64,000 nt of DNA from the NCBI GenBank assembly GCA_963677695.2, contig CAXXUJ010000001.1, positions 2,232,001 to 2,296,000 of the forward strand. Reading direction: 5' to 3'. Positions 1-6,763 of the stretch are shown one piece after another; the stretch's first letter is position 1, and every line of letters starts with the position of its first letter. The DNA comes from SABI01 sp963677695 (GTDB taxonomy: Bacteria > Spirochaetota > Spirochaetia > Sphaerochaetales > Sphaerochaetaceae). The notes beneath the pieces are model-generated. The model did no database searches. It was not told the DNA's origin and worked only from the letters and a program-made list of their open reading frames with translations. The position numbers and the translations under genes were made by a program.

Positions 1-38
1 ATGTTCCGCGGCAGCCCAAGAATGTCCGTATGAAAAGC

Positions 39-590
39 TTAGTTGAATCTTATTTTACCCGTGAGACCTATGAGACTGTAATCCCTGACGGCTTCCACTA
101 TTTCCGTTTTACTCGAGTGCACGAGAGTGTCGAAGAATTCGGGAACGTCCTCGACAAGGAAGTTTGACTCAAGACCGAAGGAGAACCAGTCAAGGGCGAC
201 GAAATCGACACCGAAGCGTACATTGTAGGCTATCTGGTTGATATCGAGATCGTGACGGCTTTCGCTGCTTCTGTAGGTCGGTCCGATGCCGATATAGGGT
301 TCGAGGGGATCGAGAGGGAGTCGGGCGACCACATCAAGGATGTAGACCATCTCCTTCGAATCATCGAGTTCATTCTCTCCGATCATGATCGAGTCTGCCG
401 AGAGACCGAAGTTGTCATCAAAGAAATACTCGAGCCGCAATCCGGGAATGTACTCACTCACGTTTCCCGATTCAAGATCATAGAAATCATAGTAGTTGAC
501 CGCTCCGATTGCGAGCGTACTCGCAGCTGAGAGGGTACCCAGAGTCATCAGTGCGATACATACTGCAAGAACCATAGTTTTTTTCTTCAT
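39..590 (-). CDS. small outer-membrane beta-barrel-like protein
   Basis: A 183-residue exported protein. It starts with a signal peptide (basic MKKK, a hydrophobic stretch, then LSAAS near residue 24). The mature part has alternating polar and aromatic segments (EYIPGLRLEYFF, EPYIGIGPTYRS, VRFGVDFVALDWFSFGLESNF) typical of small 8-stranded barrels of the OmpA/OmpW-like or OMP_b-brl superfamily. It ends in KIRFN, close to the aromatic C-terminus used by the Bam machinery. The start is supported by AAGGAG 7 nt upstream. It stands alone, transcribed on the minus strand from a promoter it appears to share in design with the small exported protein at 3550-3963. The exact family and ligand are unknown; a porin or surface-structural role is an inference. 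Confidence 0.6.
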   Translation of the reverse strand: MKKKTMVLAVCIALMTLGTLSAASTLAIGAVNYYDFYDLESGNVSEYIPGLRLEYFFDDNFGLSADSIMIGENELDDSKEMVYILDVVARLPLDPLEPYIGIGPTYRSSESRHDLDINQIAYNVRFGVDFVALDWFSFGLESNFLVEDVPEFFDTLVHSSKTEIVEAVRDYSLIGLTGKIRFN

Positions 591-638
591 AGCTCACTCC
601 TTAGTTTATTGTTGTGTGTTACCTGTAATCTGAGTTTC

Positions 639-672
639 AGCATAGATGAGAAATATGGCACAATTTTGTCAC
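639..672 (-). promoter_or_regulatory. promoter with TGACAAAATTG box upstream of the beta-barrel gene
   Basis: On the minus strand the box TGACAAAATTG lies at 661-671 and is followed by a -10-like TATGCT at 639-644. The interval from the TGACA hexamer to the -10 is 22 nt. No normal -35 is present at 17 nt, so transcription may need an activator bound at the box. The same box, interval and -10 occur at 4004-4037. Confidence 0.45.
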
Positions 673-743
673 GTGAATATTTTTTGCTGCCTGAGGAAGC
701 TGTTATATCAGAAGAGATAGGAGAGCAGGAAGTGATGAGTCTC

Positions 744-2120
744 TTATGCCTCTGTTTTTTGTGCAGCCGGGAATGCTATGGTGAAACAGTTTCCTTTCCC
801 TTCACCACTTTCGAGGCTGACCGAGCCGCCATGCAGCTGGGCGATCCTGCTGACGATGGAGAGGCCGAGACCGCTTCCGGGTGTTGTTCGGCTTCTTGAG
901 GTATCGCCTCGGTAAAAGCGTTCGAATATCTTTTCGTGCAGATCAGAAGGGATCGGCTTTCCGTCATCACATACCTGAATCAGGCAGCTGTCGTTTTCCA
1001 AACTACCTTTGAGCACTATGGATGTCCCTCTTCGGTTGTACCTCACTGCGTTCTGGATAAGGTTGCCGACAGCTCTGCCCATTCGAACCTCATCAATCAG
1101 GATCTCTTGAGTCCCTGTTTCGGGAAGAATAGAGGAAAGGGAGAAGCCTCCTTCCTTTGCATAGGAGAGCCAGTGACGTTCGATTCCCAGCAGAAATCTC
1201 TTCAGTTCTGTAGGCTTTTTTTGAAGAATGATCTCTCCGCTGTCCACATCGGCTATGTAATCAAGGTCGTACACTAGCGTGGAAATGGAATCGATATCGT
1301 CGATAATCTCTGAACTCGCTTCATCCACCGTACTGATACCGTCCCTGAGAGCTCTCGCTTCAAGTCGAATCGCATGAAGAGGTCCGTTCAAATCATGGGC
1401 AAGGTCTGCTATCATCTGCTTGCGCAGTTCCTTCTGTTTTTCCAGTTCACGGGTCATGGTGTTGAACGATTCACCCAGGCTTGCGGTCTCTGAGCTTCCT
1501 GAAGGTGTTATCTCCTTTTTCTGACCGGAAGCCACCGAAGAAATGGCGTCCTGAAGCTCCGAAAGGGGTTTCGTAATGAGTCTGGAAAGAAAGACAAGAA
1601 GCAGGATCGCTATCACAGCGGTGACAGCTTCCCGTATCAGGAGAGTGGTGAGAAGGGAAACAAGGTATGTCCTGCTCTCTTCATCGATGTACTCTGCTGC
1701 GATATAGAGGGTCACTGTACCGACAGTTTGACTGGAATCGAGATCTTTGATCTCTGAGCGCTCTCCCTGCAGCAGCGGGGCATCACCTACCGAGGTGAGG
1801 GTCTCGAAACTGTTGAGAAGCATCTTCCCTTCAAGGTCATGCACCACCAGCCTGATATGGGCACTCTGCTGATCTCCGAGGTAGTTGAGAGATATCATCT
1901 GGCCAAGTTCTTCATCGAGTCCTTCCCACCCTTTATCTCTCGTGTACACGGCACTGAGGTAGTCAGCGATCAGTTCGCTTCTGAAGCTTGTAAGGAGTTT
2001 CGGAAGCTCACGGGTGTACTGAATGTAATCAAGGGTGAAGCCGAGGGCTGATGTGAACAGGACGATCAGGAGGAAGACTGCAACGATGTAGAGGTACATA
2101 GGTGCTCGTTTTACTCGCAT
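744..2120 (-). CDS. sensor histidine kinase
   Basis: A 458-residue membrane kinase of the OmpR-partner type. TM1 is at about residues 8-30, a periplasmic sensor region of about 135 residues follows, and TM2 is at about 165-182. Next come a HAMP domain (SRLITKPLSELQDAI), a dimerisation helix with the phosphoaccepting His in AHDLNGP, the N box (VGNLIQNAVRYN) and the G2 box (GSGLGLSIV). Two motifs are off consensus: the H box reads HDLNGP rather than HELRTP, and the G1 box reads DDGKPI rather than DxGxG. It overlaps the 3' end of the response regulator gene by 10 nt, so the pair is translationally coupled. The signal sensed is unknown; the operon's exported Ser/Pro-rich protein suggests an envelope cue. 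Confidence 0.9.
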   Translation of the reverse strand: MRVKRAPMYLYIVAVFLLIVLFTSALGFTLDYIQYTRELPKLLTSFRSELIADYLSAVYTRDKGWEGLDEELGQMISLNYLGDQQSAHIRLVVHDLEGKMLLNSFETLTSVGDAPLLQGERSEIKDLDSSQTVGTVTLYIAAEYIDEESRTYLVSLLTTLLIREAVTAVIAILLLVFLSRLITKPLSELQDAISSVASGQKKEITPSGSSETASLGESFNTMTRELEKQKELRKQMIADLAHDLNGPLHAIRLEARALRDGISTVDEASSEIIDDIDSISTLVYDLDYIADVDSGEIILQKKPTELKRFLLGIERHWLSYAKEGGFSLSSILPETGTQEILIDEVRMGRAVGNLIQNAVRYNRRGTSIVLKGSLENDSCLIQVCDDGKPIPSDLHEKIFERFYRGDTSRSRTTPGSGLGLSIVSRIAQLHGGSVSLESGEGKGNCFTIAFPAAQKTEA

Positions 2121-2785
2121 ACCAGTCGATATCCTCCACCGTACACTGTATGAATCGGAGTAAACCCTTCTGTGTGTATGATTTTCCTCAGTCTCCGTAT
2201 GTGGCTGTCTACAGCCCGGTCATACCCTTCAAATGTTCCGGTGAATGACTGTTCGATAATCTGTTCTCTGGTGAGAACGACTCCGGGCTGACGAAGGAAG
2301 GTCCAGAGGATAAGAAACTGGGCCTGAGTCACTGCCAGTTCGGTACCATTCAGATAGACTTTGGAAGAGTCTCTCTCTGCGCGCAGCTCTCCGCAGCTCA
2401 GTATTTCCCTGATCTGGTTTTTTGTGCGTCTGAGCAGCGCTTTCACCCGGGCGACGAGTTCGTCAGGATCGAACGGTTTGACGATATAATCATCTGCACC
2501 GCCTTCAAGTCCCTCTAGTCGGTCATCACGGGAACCGAGAGCTGTCACCATGATGACAGGTACATCAGATTCCTTCCTTATCGTTTGTAACAGTTCTCTT
2601 CCGTCGATGACAGGGAGGAGGATATCGAGAAGGATAAGGTCGAAGGACTGCTCACGTATCATGATTAGGGCTCTCCCTCCGTCCGGGGCATGGAGAACCC
2701 TGAACCCTGCACGTTCCAGGTAGGAGCTTACAAGATGAGCGCTTCGCGCATCATCTTCAACGAGTAGTATTGTGGTCTCACTCAT
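2111..2785 (-). CDS. OmpR/PhoB-family response regulator
   Basis: 224 residues. The receiver domain (about 1-120) has the acidic pair E10-D11-D12, the phosphoacceptor Asp54 (LILLDILLP), Thr in VTALGS and Lys in IVKPFDPDEL. The C-terminal winged helix (about 130-224) has the PhoB-type recognition region YDRAVDSHIRRLRKI and the YGGGYRL beta-hairpin. It overlaps the upstream exported-protein gene (ATGA overlap) and the downstream kinase gene, so all three form one operon. The TGACAAAATTG box near two neighbouring genes is a candidate binding site, by inference from proximity only. Confidence 0.93.
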   Translation of the reverse strand: MSETTILLVEDDARSAHLVSSYLERAGFRVLHAPDGGRALIMIREQSFDLILLDILLPVIDGRELLQTIRKESDVPVIMVTALGSRDDRLEGLEGGADDYIVKPFDPDELVARVKALLRRTKNQIREILSCGELRAERDSSKVYLNGTELAVTQAQFLILWTFLRQPGVVLTREQIIEQSFTGTFEGYDRAVDSHIRRLRKIIHTEGFTPIHTVYGGGYRLVCE

Positions 2786-3396
2786 CGGGGTGCCGTTCCT
2801 CCCCCCGGTGCGCCTCCACTCGGTTTTGTCCCGCCTGTGGAAGGCTGTGGACTGCTCGTGTGAGAGGAGTCTGATGTCGGCGAAGTGTCGTGGCTCTCGG
2901 AATGCATAGGTTCCGGGCTGCCGGTATGAGAAGTATTGGAAGCAGGTGGAGAGGCGGGAGGGGGAGAGTCTGTCGTCGTTGTCTGAGACGGGGCTGACGG
3001 GGGATCAGAAGAGGTATTCTGAGTTGACGGAGAGTCTCCACCTGTACTCTGGCTCGAGATGCTTGAGGGAGAATCCTCTTTGCTGTCGGTCATATCGGAA
3101 AAAAACGTACGGGCTTCGCTCACGCTGATTTCACCTTCTCCGAGGCGGTAGAGGAGGAGACTGAGAATGCCGTCCTTATCGGTAAAAGGAACTTTGTACT
3201 CTTTTCTGAGCTCATCGAGAGCGCTCTGAGCTGCCTGTACCGAGATTTCACCACTGCTCACCTGCTCGCTTACACGGGAAAATGTCTGTGACAGTTCACT
3301 CTGATAATCTGATTCCTTCGATCCTCCGCCGAAGATGGCGGCGGTTGAGATGAAAAGAATCAGGAGAAGAGTTGATATTACACGTTTTGTACTCAA
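2782..3396 (-). CDS. exported protein with Ser/Pro/Thr-rich tail, first gene of the two-component operon
   Basis: 204 residues, TTG start with GGGAG 9 nt upstream. A signal peptide (TM at about 7-22, cleavage near IFGGGS) is followed by an alpha-helical segment of about 80 residues (YQSELSQTF to ARTFFSDM). The last 95 residues are almost entirely S, P, T, G, D and Q in short repeats (SPSSISSQS, SQTTTTDSPPP, DSSHTSSPQPS), ending in GGGTAPR. There is no lipobox Cys. The low-complexity tail looks like a disordered surface or cell-wall-spanning linker. Co-transcription with a kinase whose periplasmic domain is unknown suggests an accessory sensor or stress-reporting protein, comparable in role (not sequence) to CpxP. 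No family was recognised. Confidence 0.55.
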   Translation of the reverse strand: MSTKRVISTLLLILFISTAAIFGGGSKESDYQSELSQTFSRVSEQVSSGEISVQAAQSALDELRKEYKVPFTDKDGILSLLLYRLGEGEISVSEARTFFSDMTDSKEDSPSSISSQSTGGDSPSTQNTSSDPPSAPSQTTTTDSPPPASPPASNTSHTGSPEPMHSESHDTSPTSDSSHTSSPQPSTGGTKPSGGAPGGGTAPR

Positions 3397-3440
3397 TTCA
3401 GGCTACTCCCTTTTCCCTCAGCATTTTCACTGACTGCGCA

Positions 3441-3469
3441 ATTGTACCATGCAGGGAATTCTGTCGCAA
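3441..3469 (-). promoter_or_regulatory. promoter of the two-component operon
   Basis: Minus strand: -35 TTGCGA (3464-3469), 17-bp spacer, -10 TACAAT (3441-3446), predicting a start near 3434 and a leader of about 38 nt before the TTG start codon. The sequence CGACAGAATT overlapping the -35 resembles the TGACAAAATT box of the two flanking genes, which would allow autoregulation. Confidence 0.5.
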
Positions 3470-3549
3470 CACAGCGAAGCAGACTGAATACTCTCCCAGC
3501 CTGCTTCTTCTCCATATTGCTCAATGATTCGTTGGTTCTTCAAGCACCA

Positions 3550-3963
3550 TCATCTTCGTCCCGGTCTGCCGCCGTTCTGATTTCCCTGAGGGGGAGGGGG
3601 TATCTGACTCACACTATTCGTATGCTGGACAGTGTGTGAATAGGTATTGGTGTGACTGTACCCACTTCCTTCGGTCGAGGTCTGCTGATACGTGGTGGTA
3701 AGCTGGACACTCGCTGGAGTCAAAATTGTTGTGAGTGTTGCATCGCTGGTCTCTGTGGTATCAGTCGTATCAGATGAAGAGACTGAGAAGGTTTCTGAGA
3801 TTTCCAATACTGTATCGGTGAGAACCGTGTCACTGCTCTCTGTTTCAGCTATCGCTGCCTGTATCTCTTCAGTTTCAGTCTCGGCTATGCCTCCGGCGAA
3901 AGCTGCGGTTCCTGCCAGTACTACCATCATCATACCCATCGTCACGATTCGTTTCATGCTCAT
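3550..3963 (-). CDS. small exported Thr/Ser-rich protein
   Basis: 137 residues with a signal peptide (MKRIVTMGMMMVVLAGTAAFAGG). The mature part is Thr/Ser/Glu-rich (AETESSDTVLTDTVLE, SSDTTDTTETSDATL), then Gln/Thr/Tyr/His-rich (TYQQTSTEGSGYSHTNTYSH), and ends in a Pro/Gly/Arg tail (IPPPPQGNQNGGRPGRR). No Cys and no recognised domain. GGAGG 5 nt before the ATG fixes the start. It lies just upstream of the two-component operon on the same strand and has its own promoter. Its composition resembles the tail of the 204-residue neighbour (2782-3396), so the two may belong to one low-complexity secreted family. Function unknown. Confidence 0.55.
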   Translation of the reverse strand: MSMKRIVTMGMMMVVLAGTAAFAGGIAETETEEIQAAIAETESSDTVLTDTVLEISETFSVSSSDTTDTTETSDATLTTILTPASVQLTTTYQQTSTEGSGYSHTNTYSHTVQHTNSVSQIPPPPQGNQNGGRPGRR

Positions 3964-4003
3964 GTTGTCCTCCTGAAGGGGTGCTCCCCGTTATCTGAGT
4001 AAC

Positions 4004-4037
4004 AGTATACGGATGAAATGTGACTCAATTTTGTCAG
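4004..4037 (-). promoter_or_regulatory. promoter with TGACAAAATTG box upstream of the 137-residue exported protein
   Basis: Minus strand: box TGACAAAATTG at 4026-4036, -10-like TATACT at 4004-4009, with 22 nt between the TGACA hexamer and the -10. This is the same geometry as at 639-672. The predicted start near 3997 gives a leader of about 34 nt. Confidence 0.45.
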
Positions 4038-4076
4038 AGAAGAATAATTGGCGTTTCTGACGGATGTATGGGAACT

Positions 4077-5444
4077 CTATCCGTTGATAAGGGTGTTCAT
4101 GAGCCTGCTTGACTGACCGACCAGATAAAAAGGGAGAGATACCAACGTGTACGAATACGTTGAAGGAGCGGGCGATACAATCTCTTCCACAACAGGGGTA
4201 TGGGTTGAAAAACGGAGAGCGGTTGAGAGCTGTTTCTGCTCCATGAACAGGTGAAGTGACCTTAGCGTTCCTGTTTTTCCTGCTTTCACCTCAACCGGCA
4301 TCACCTGATTGCTGAGCTGCATGACGTAATCGAGTTCCGCATTCGATTGTGCCTTCTCTCTTGACCAGCAGTAGAGTTCAGGTTGTTTGTACCCCGGTTG
4401 GCTGTACAGCAGGTGCTGACCTATGTACTGTTCAGCCAGAGCCCCCGAATTCGAGAAGAACAGGTTTTCTGTCGTTGCCATTTCTCCTATCGATAACCCG
4501 GATAAGGCAAGGAAGAGACCAACATCAAGAAAGAGTCCTTTGGAGTAATTTGTTTTAATCTCCGCTTTCAGCGGGAGTGCATTGGATCCCGAATGTGCTA
4601 CCCGATAGAATATTCGTGCGGAAACAAAAAGATTGAGAATCCTGTCACTTATTGTACTCCGTTTAGCAGGAAGAAGGTCAACATACCTGATCTTCTTCCC
4701 TACAGTCGTTCCAAGCCGGTCGAAGACTGTCTGAAGAAGAGAGAGCTCGAACTTCCCCATGTACTTTGCAAAATCATCACGATATGTATTGAGAATAGAG
4801 TATTTTACCTTATCTGCTTCAAGCAGAGATCCTGTTGTCCTGTACATTTCAACGACTTCGGGCATGCCCCCCAGCAACATATATGTTCTCACAAGCTCGA
4901 GTGCTCTGTTATGTATTGCTTCAGGTATATGATCGGTAAGTGTGAAATTTTCAAGATAGGTGAGCATGTGCTTCTCGTCCATGCCCTCGAGAAACTCTTC
5001 AAAGGTAAGCGGACCCATAAACAGGTATTCTATACGGCCGACGGGGACGGAGAACGGAGTATCTTCAAGAGCGAATTCAAGAAGTGATCCGGCAGCTATC
5101 ACTGCAAGCTGAGGCATTTTCTCGTAAAAATACCGTAAGGAGGCAATCACCTCGACCTGAGCTTGAATTTCATCAAGAAACAGAAGCGAGTGAGCAATAT
5201 CTATCCTGACATTTCTGATGGTTTCCAGAGTGCTTATGATCTTCTGTGGATCATTTGAAGAGAACAGTTGTTTCAGCGAGGTATCTTCCTCGAAGTTTAT
5301 CTCGATCAGCTTCAGCCCTTTCTCTTCACAGAAATTTCTGATGAGAGTGGACTTCCCTACCTGTCTGGCTCCGCGGATCACGAGTGGTTTTCTATGCGGG
5401 TGGTCAAACCACCTGAGAAGGTCTGCTTCCTGTTTTCTCTTCAT
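4077..5444 (-). CDS. AAA ATPase with DUF4143 domain
   Basis: 455 residues. The N-terminal AAA_14-type ATPase has Walker A GARQVGKST at about 20-28 and Walker B LLFLDEIQ at about 87-94, followed by sensor-like AAGSLLEF. The C-terminal DUF4143 region (about 210-400) ends in a nuclease-like fold signature (ELDYVMQLSNQVMPVEVKAGKTG), the ExK-type arrangement seen in these proteins. Members are abundant in host-associated anaerobes, and their function is not established. The gene has no Shine-Dalgarno; the ATG lies 6 nt after a TATTAT -10 element. Three 33-bp direct repeats lie just upstream. It follows the Wadjet operon on the same strand but has its own promoter. Confidence 0.85.
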   Translation of the reverse strand: MKRKQEADLLRWFDHPHRKPLVIRGARQVGKSTLIRNFCEEKGLKLIEINFEEDTSLKQLFSSNDPQKIISTLETIRNVRIDIAHSLLFLDEIQAQVEVIASLRYFYEKMPQLAVIAAGSLLEFALEDTPFSVPVGRIEYLFMGPLTFEEFLEGMDEKHMLTYLENFTLTDHIPEAIHNRALELVRTYMLLGGMPEVVEMYRTTGSLLEADKVKYSILNTYRDDFAKYMGKFELSLLQTVFDRLGTTVGKKIRYVDLLPAKRSTISDRILNLFVSARIFYRVAHSGSNALPLKAEIKTNYSKGLFLDVGLFLALSGLSIGEMATTENLFFSNSGALAEQYIGQHLLYSQPGYKQPELYCWSREKAQSNAELDYVMQLSNQVMPVEVKAGKTGTLRSLHLFMEQKQLSTALRFSTHTPVVEEIVSPAPSTYSYTLVSLPFYLVGQSSRLMNTLING

Positions 5445-5450
5445 ATTCTT

Positions 5451-5479
5451 ATAATATCATGGATTAGGAGAGACGTGAA
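5451..5479 (-). promoter_or_regulatory. leaderless-type promoter of the DUF4143 ATPase gene
   Basis: Minus strand: -35 TTCACG (5474-5479), 17-bp spacer, -10 TATTAT (5451-5456), then 6 nt and the ATG (5444-5442). Transcription would start at or within 1 nt of the start codon. Confidence 0.5.
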
Positions 5480-5486
5480 GTGTAAA

Positions 5487-5585
5487 AGTGATAAAAATAA
5501 GGGTAGTTTCTGCACTCAAAGTGATATTTATAAGGGTATTTTTAGCAGTATGAGTGATATTTATAAGGGTAATTTCTGCACAAAG
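5487..5585. repeat. three tandem 33-bp direct repeats
   Basis: Copies begin at 5487, 5520 and 5553, an exact 33-bp period. The shared core is AGTGATATTTATAAGGGTA (copy 1 has AAAAA in place of TATTT), followed by a looser ...TTTCTGCAC half. The block fills the gap between jetD and the DUF4143 ATPase promoter and ends 8 bp upstream of that -35. A period of 33 bp is about three helical turns, so proteins bound to each copy would sit on one face of the DNA. Confidence 0.85.
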
Positions 5586-5590
5586 TTGAA

Positions 5591-6763
5591 CTATTCCAGA
5601 CAGAAGGCGATCTGTCCGATACTCCTGTACACATGTGAATAGCGTATGAATTCCTGCTCCAGCCTCAGATTTTTCCGTATCCTGTTGAAACGTAGTTCAT
5701 CGTAGAGATCCAGTTCCTCTTTTGTGAGGTGATGAAGATCGACCTGTGTCGGTTTCGGTTCTTCTCCCCAGGAACTTTCATGGTCACGCAATGTTTTCCA
5801 GTCCATGAGAACTGATTCCGTATGAGGAAAGATTGATCTGAACTGATCCAGAATCCTGAAGCCGTGTGTATCCAGGTCCCCCCAGTATATAAGTTTTACT
5901 CTCTTCAGCCAGAGGCAATCTCTGAGGGAATCAAAAGAGTACCCTCGTCCGAAGAGGACCATTGATTTCTCAGCGCGTGGAAAGCTGAGGGCGCTGATGT
6001 CATTTTCCACTACGAATACATGGCTGACCGGCAGCTCTTCTGTTTCACTGAACAATTGTACGAACTGCTCGGCTGGAATTGAAATATCACTGCAGCCTCT
6101 CCATTCAAGGTCGGGGTCGAGGAAACGGAAACGGATGAGTTCCGGTTTCCCTTTGAACCCATAGCGTTCTGCAAACCGTGTTGCAGATGTATTGAGGTCA
6201 TCTGCTTCAAGGGTGAGATCAAGCCAGGCAGAGAGGACTCCTGTATAGCGTTCTGTGAACTTTGTATCGATCCCCGGAAGGTCTATCTGCCGTAGGTAGA
6301 GTCCAGAGGATGGATGTCGGTTCATCCATCTATGGAGGGTCAGTAATTTCTCTAGATCGTCTCCTATTCTGAGAAGTTCGAGAGGGTGAGACGTGCCCCA
6401 GGGAACAAGCTGCTGCTCATGCTTCGCAAGAAGGGCAAGAGCCTGTGTGACGGTTTTAAGCTCCCGTGTCTTGCCGAGGTAACGGGCAAGGTCATCTATG
6501 GTTTCAAAGAGAAGTGCATGCGGGATGCTGTTCCTTCCGAACGTGCGGTGCTGAATCTCCTTCCATTGCAGGCAGGGTGTGATGCGTTCATCACTCTGGA
6601 ATTCTGTGATCCAGGATCGGATTGCATCAAAGCCGTCCCCGGGGGGACGGCCAAGAGAGATACGGAGGGGGAATTTTTCATCCTTTCCTTTCAGGTACGT
6701 ACCCTTTTCCCATCGGCTCAGCAGTGTTTTCCTGATATCCTGCGGTGTTGAGGGCTGTTTCAC
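5591..6763 (-). CDS. jetD: Wadjet system protein JetD (Toprim nuclease subunit)
   Basis: 390 residues. The N-terminal part matches the DUF3322 type (LLSRWEKGTYL at about 14-24, FPLRISLGRP, then WNRT-like conserved blocks). The C-terminal part is the DUF2220/Toprim domain, with the acidic residue in HVFVVENDISALSFP, GRGYSFDSLRD, and the metal-binding pair in YWGDLDTHGFRILDQFRS. In characterised Wadjet systems JetD cuts closed circular DNA that the JetABC motor has extruded. The start overlaps the jetC stop by 4 nt (ATGA), and it is the last gene of the jetABCD operon. The catalytic acidic residues appear intact. Confidence 0.9.
   Translation of the reverse strand: MKQPSTPQDIRKTLLSRWEKGTYLKGKDEKFPLRISLGRPPGDGFDAIRSWITEFQSDERITPCLQWKEIQHRTFGRNSIPHALLFETIDDLARYLGKTRELKTVTQALALLAKHEQQLVPWGTSHPLELLRIGDDLEKLLTLHRWMNRHPSSGLYLRQIDLPGIDTKFTERYTGVLSAWLDLTLEADDLNTSATRFAERYGFKGKPELIRFRFLDPDLEWRGCSDISIPAEQFVQLFSETEELPVSHVFVVENDISALSFPRAEKSMVLFGRGYSFDSLRDCLWLKRVKLIYWGDLDTHGFRILDQFRSIFPHTESVLMDWKTLRDHESSWGEEPKPTQVDLHHLTKEELDLYDELRFNRIRKNLRLEQEFIRYSHVYRSIGQIAFCLE

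Noticed and set aside
1..38. Short open stretch ending in TGA at the left edge
   Set aside because: Ten codons at a window edge cannot be assigned to a gene; no homology or context supports it.
3692..3976. 94-residue plus-strand open frame opposite the Thr/Ser-rich exported protein
   Set aside because: Its Val/Ser-rich sequence is the complement of the repetitive gene on the other strand, which has a signal peptide, ribosome-binding site and promoter.
4593..5087. 164-residue plus-strand open frame inside the DUF4143 gene
   Set aside because: Antisense shadow of a well-supported gene, with no start signal and unnatural composition.
5487..5585. 33-bp repeats considered as a small CRISPR array
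   Set aside because: The repeats are directly adjacent with no spacers, the period is exact, and no cas gene is nearby.
5268..5642. Plus-strand open frame reading SDIYKGNFCT-like peptide repeats
   Set aside because: It runs antisense through the DUF4143 gene and only continues because 33 is divisible by three. No ribosome-binding site; best explained by the DNA repeats.
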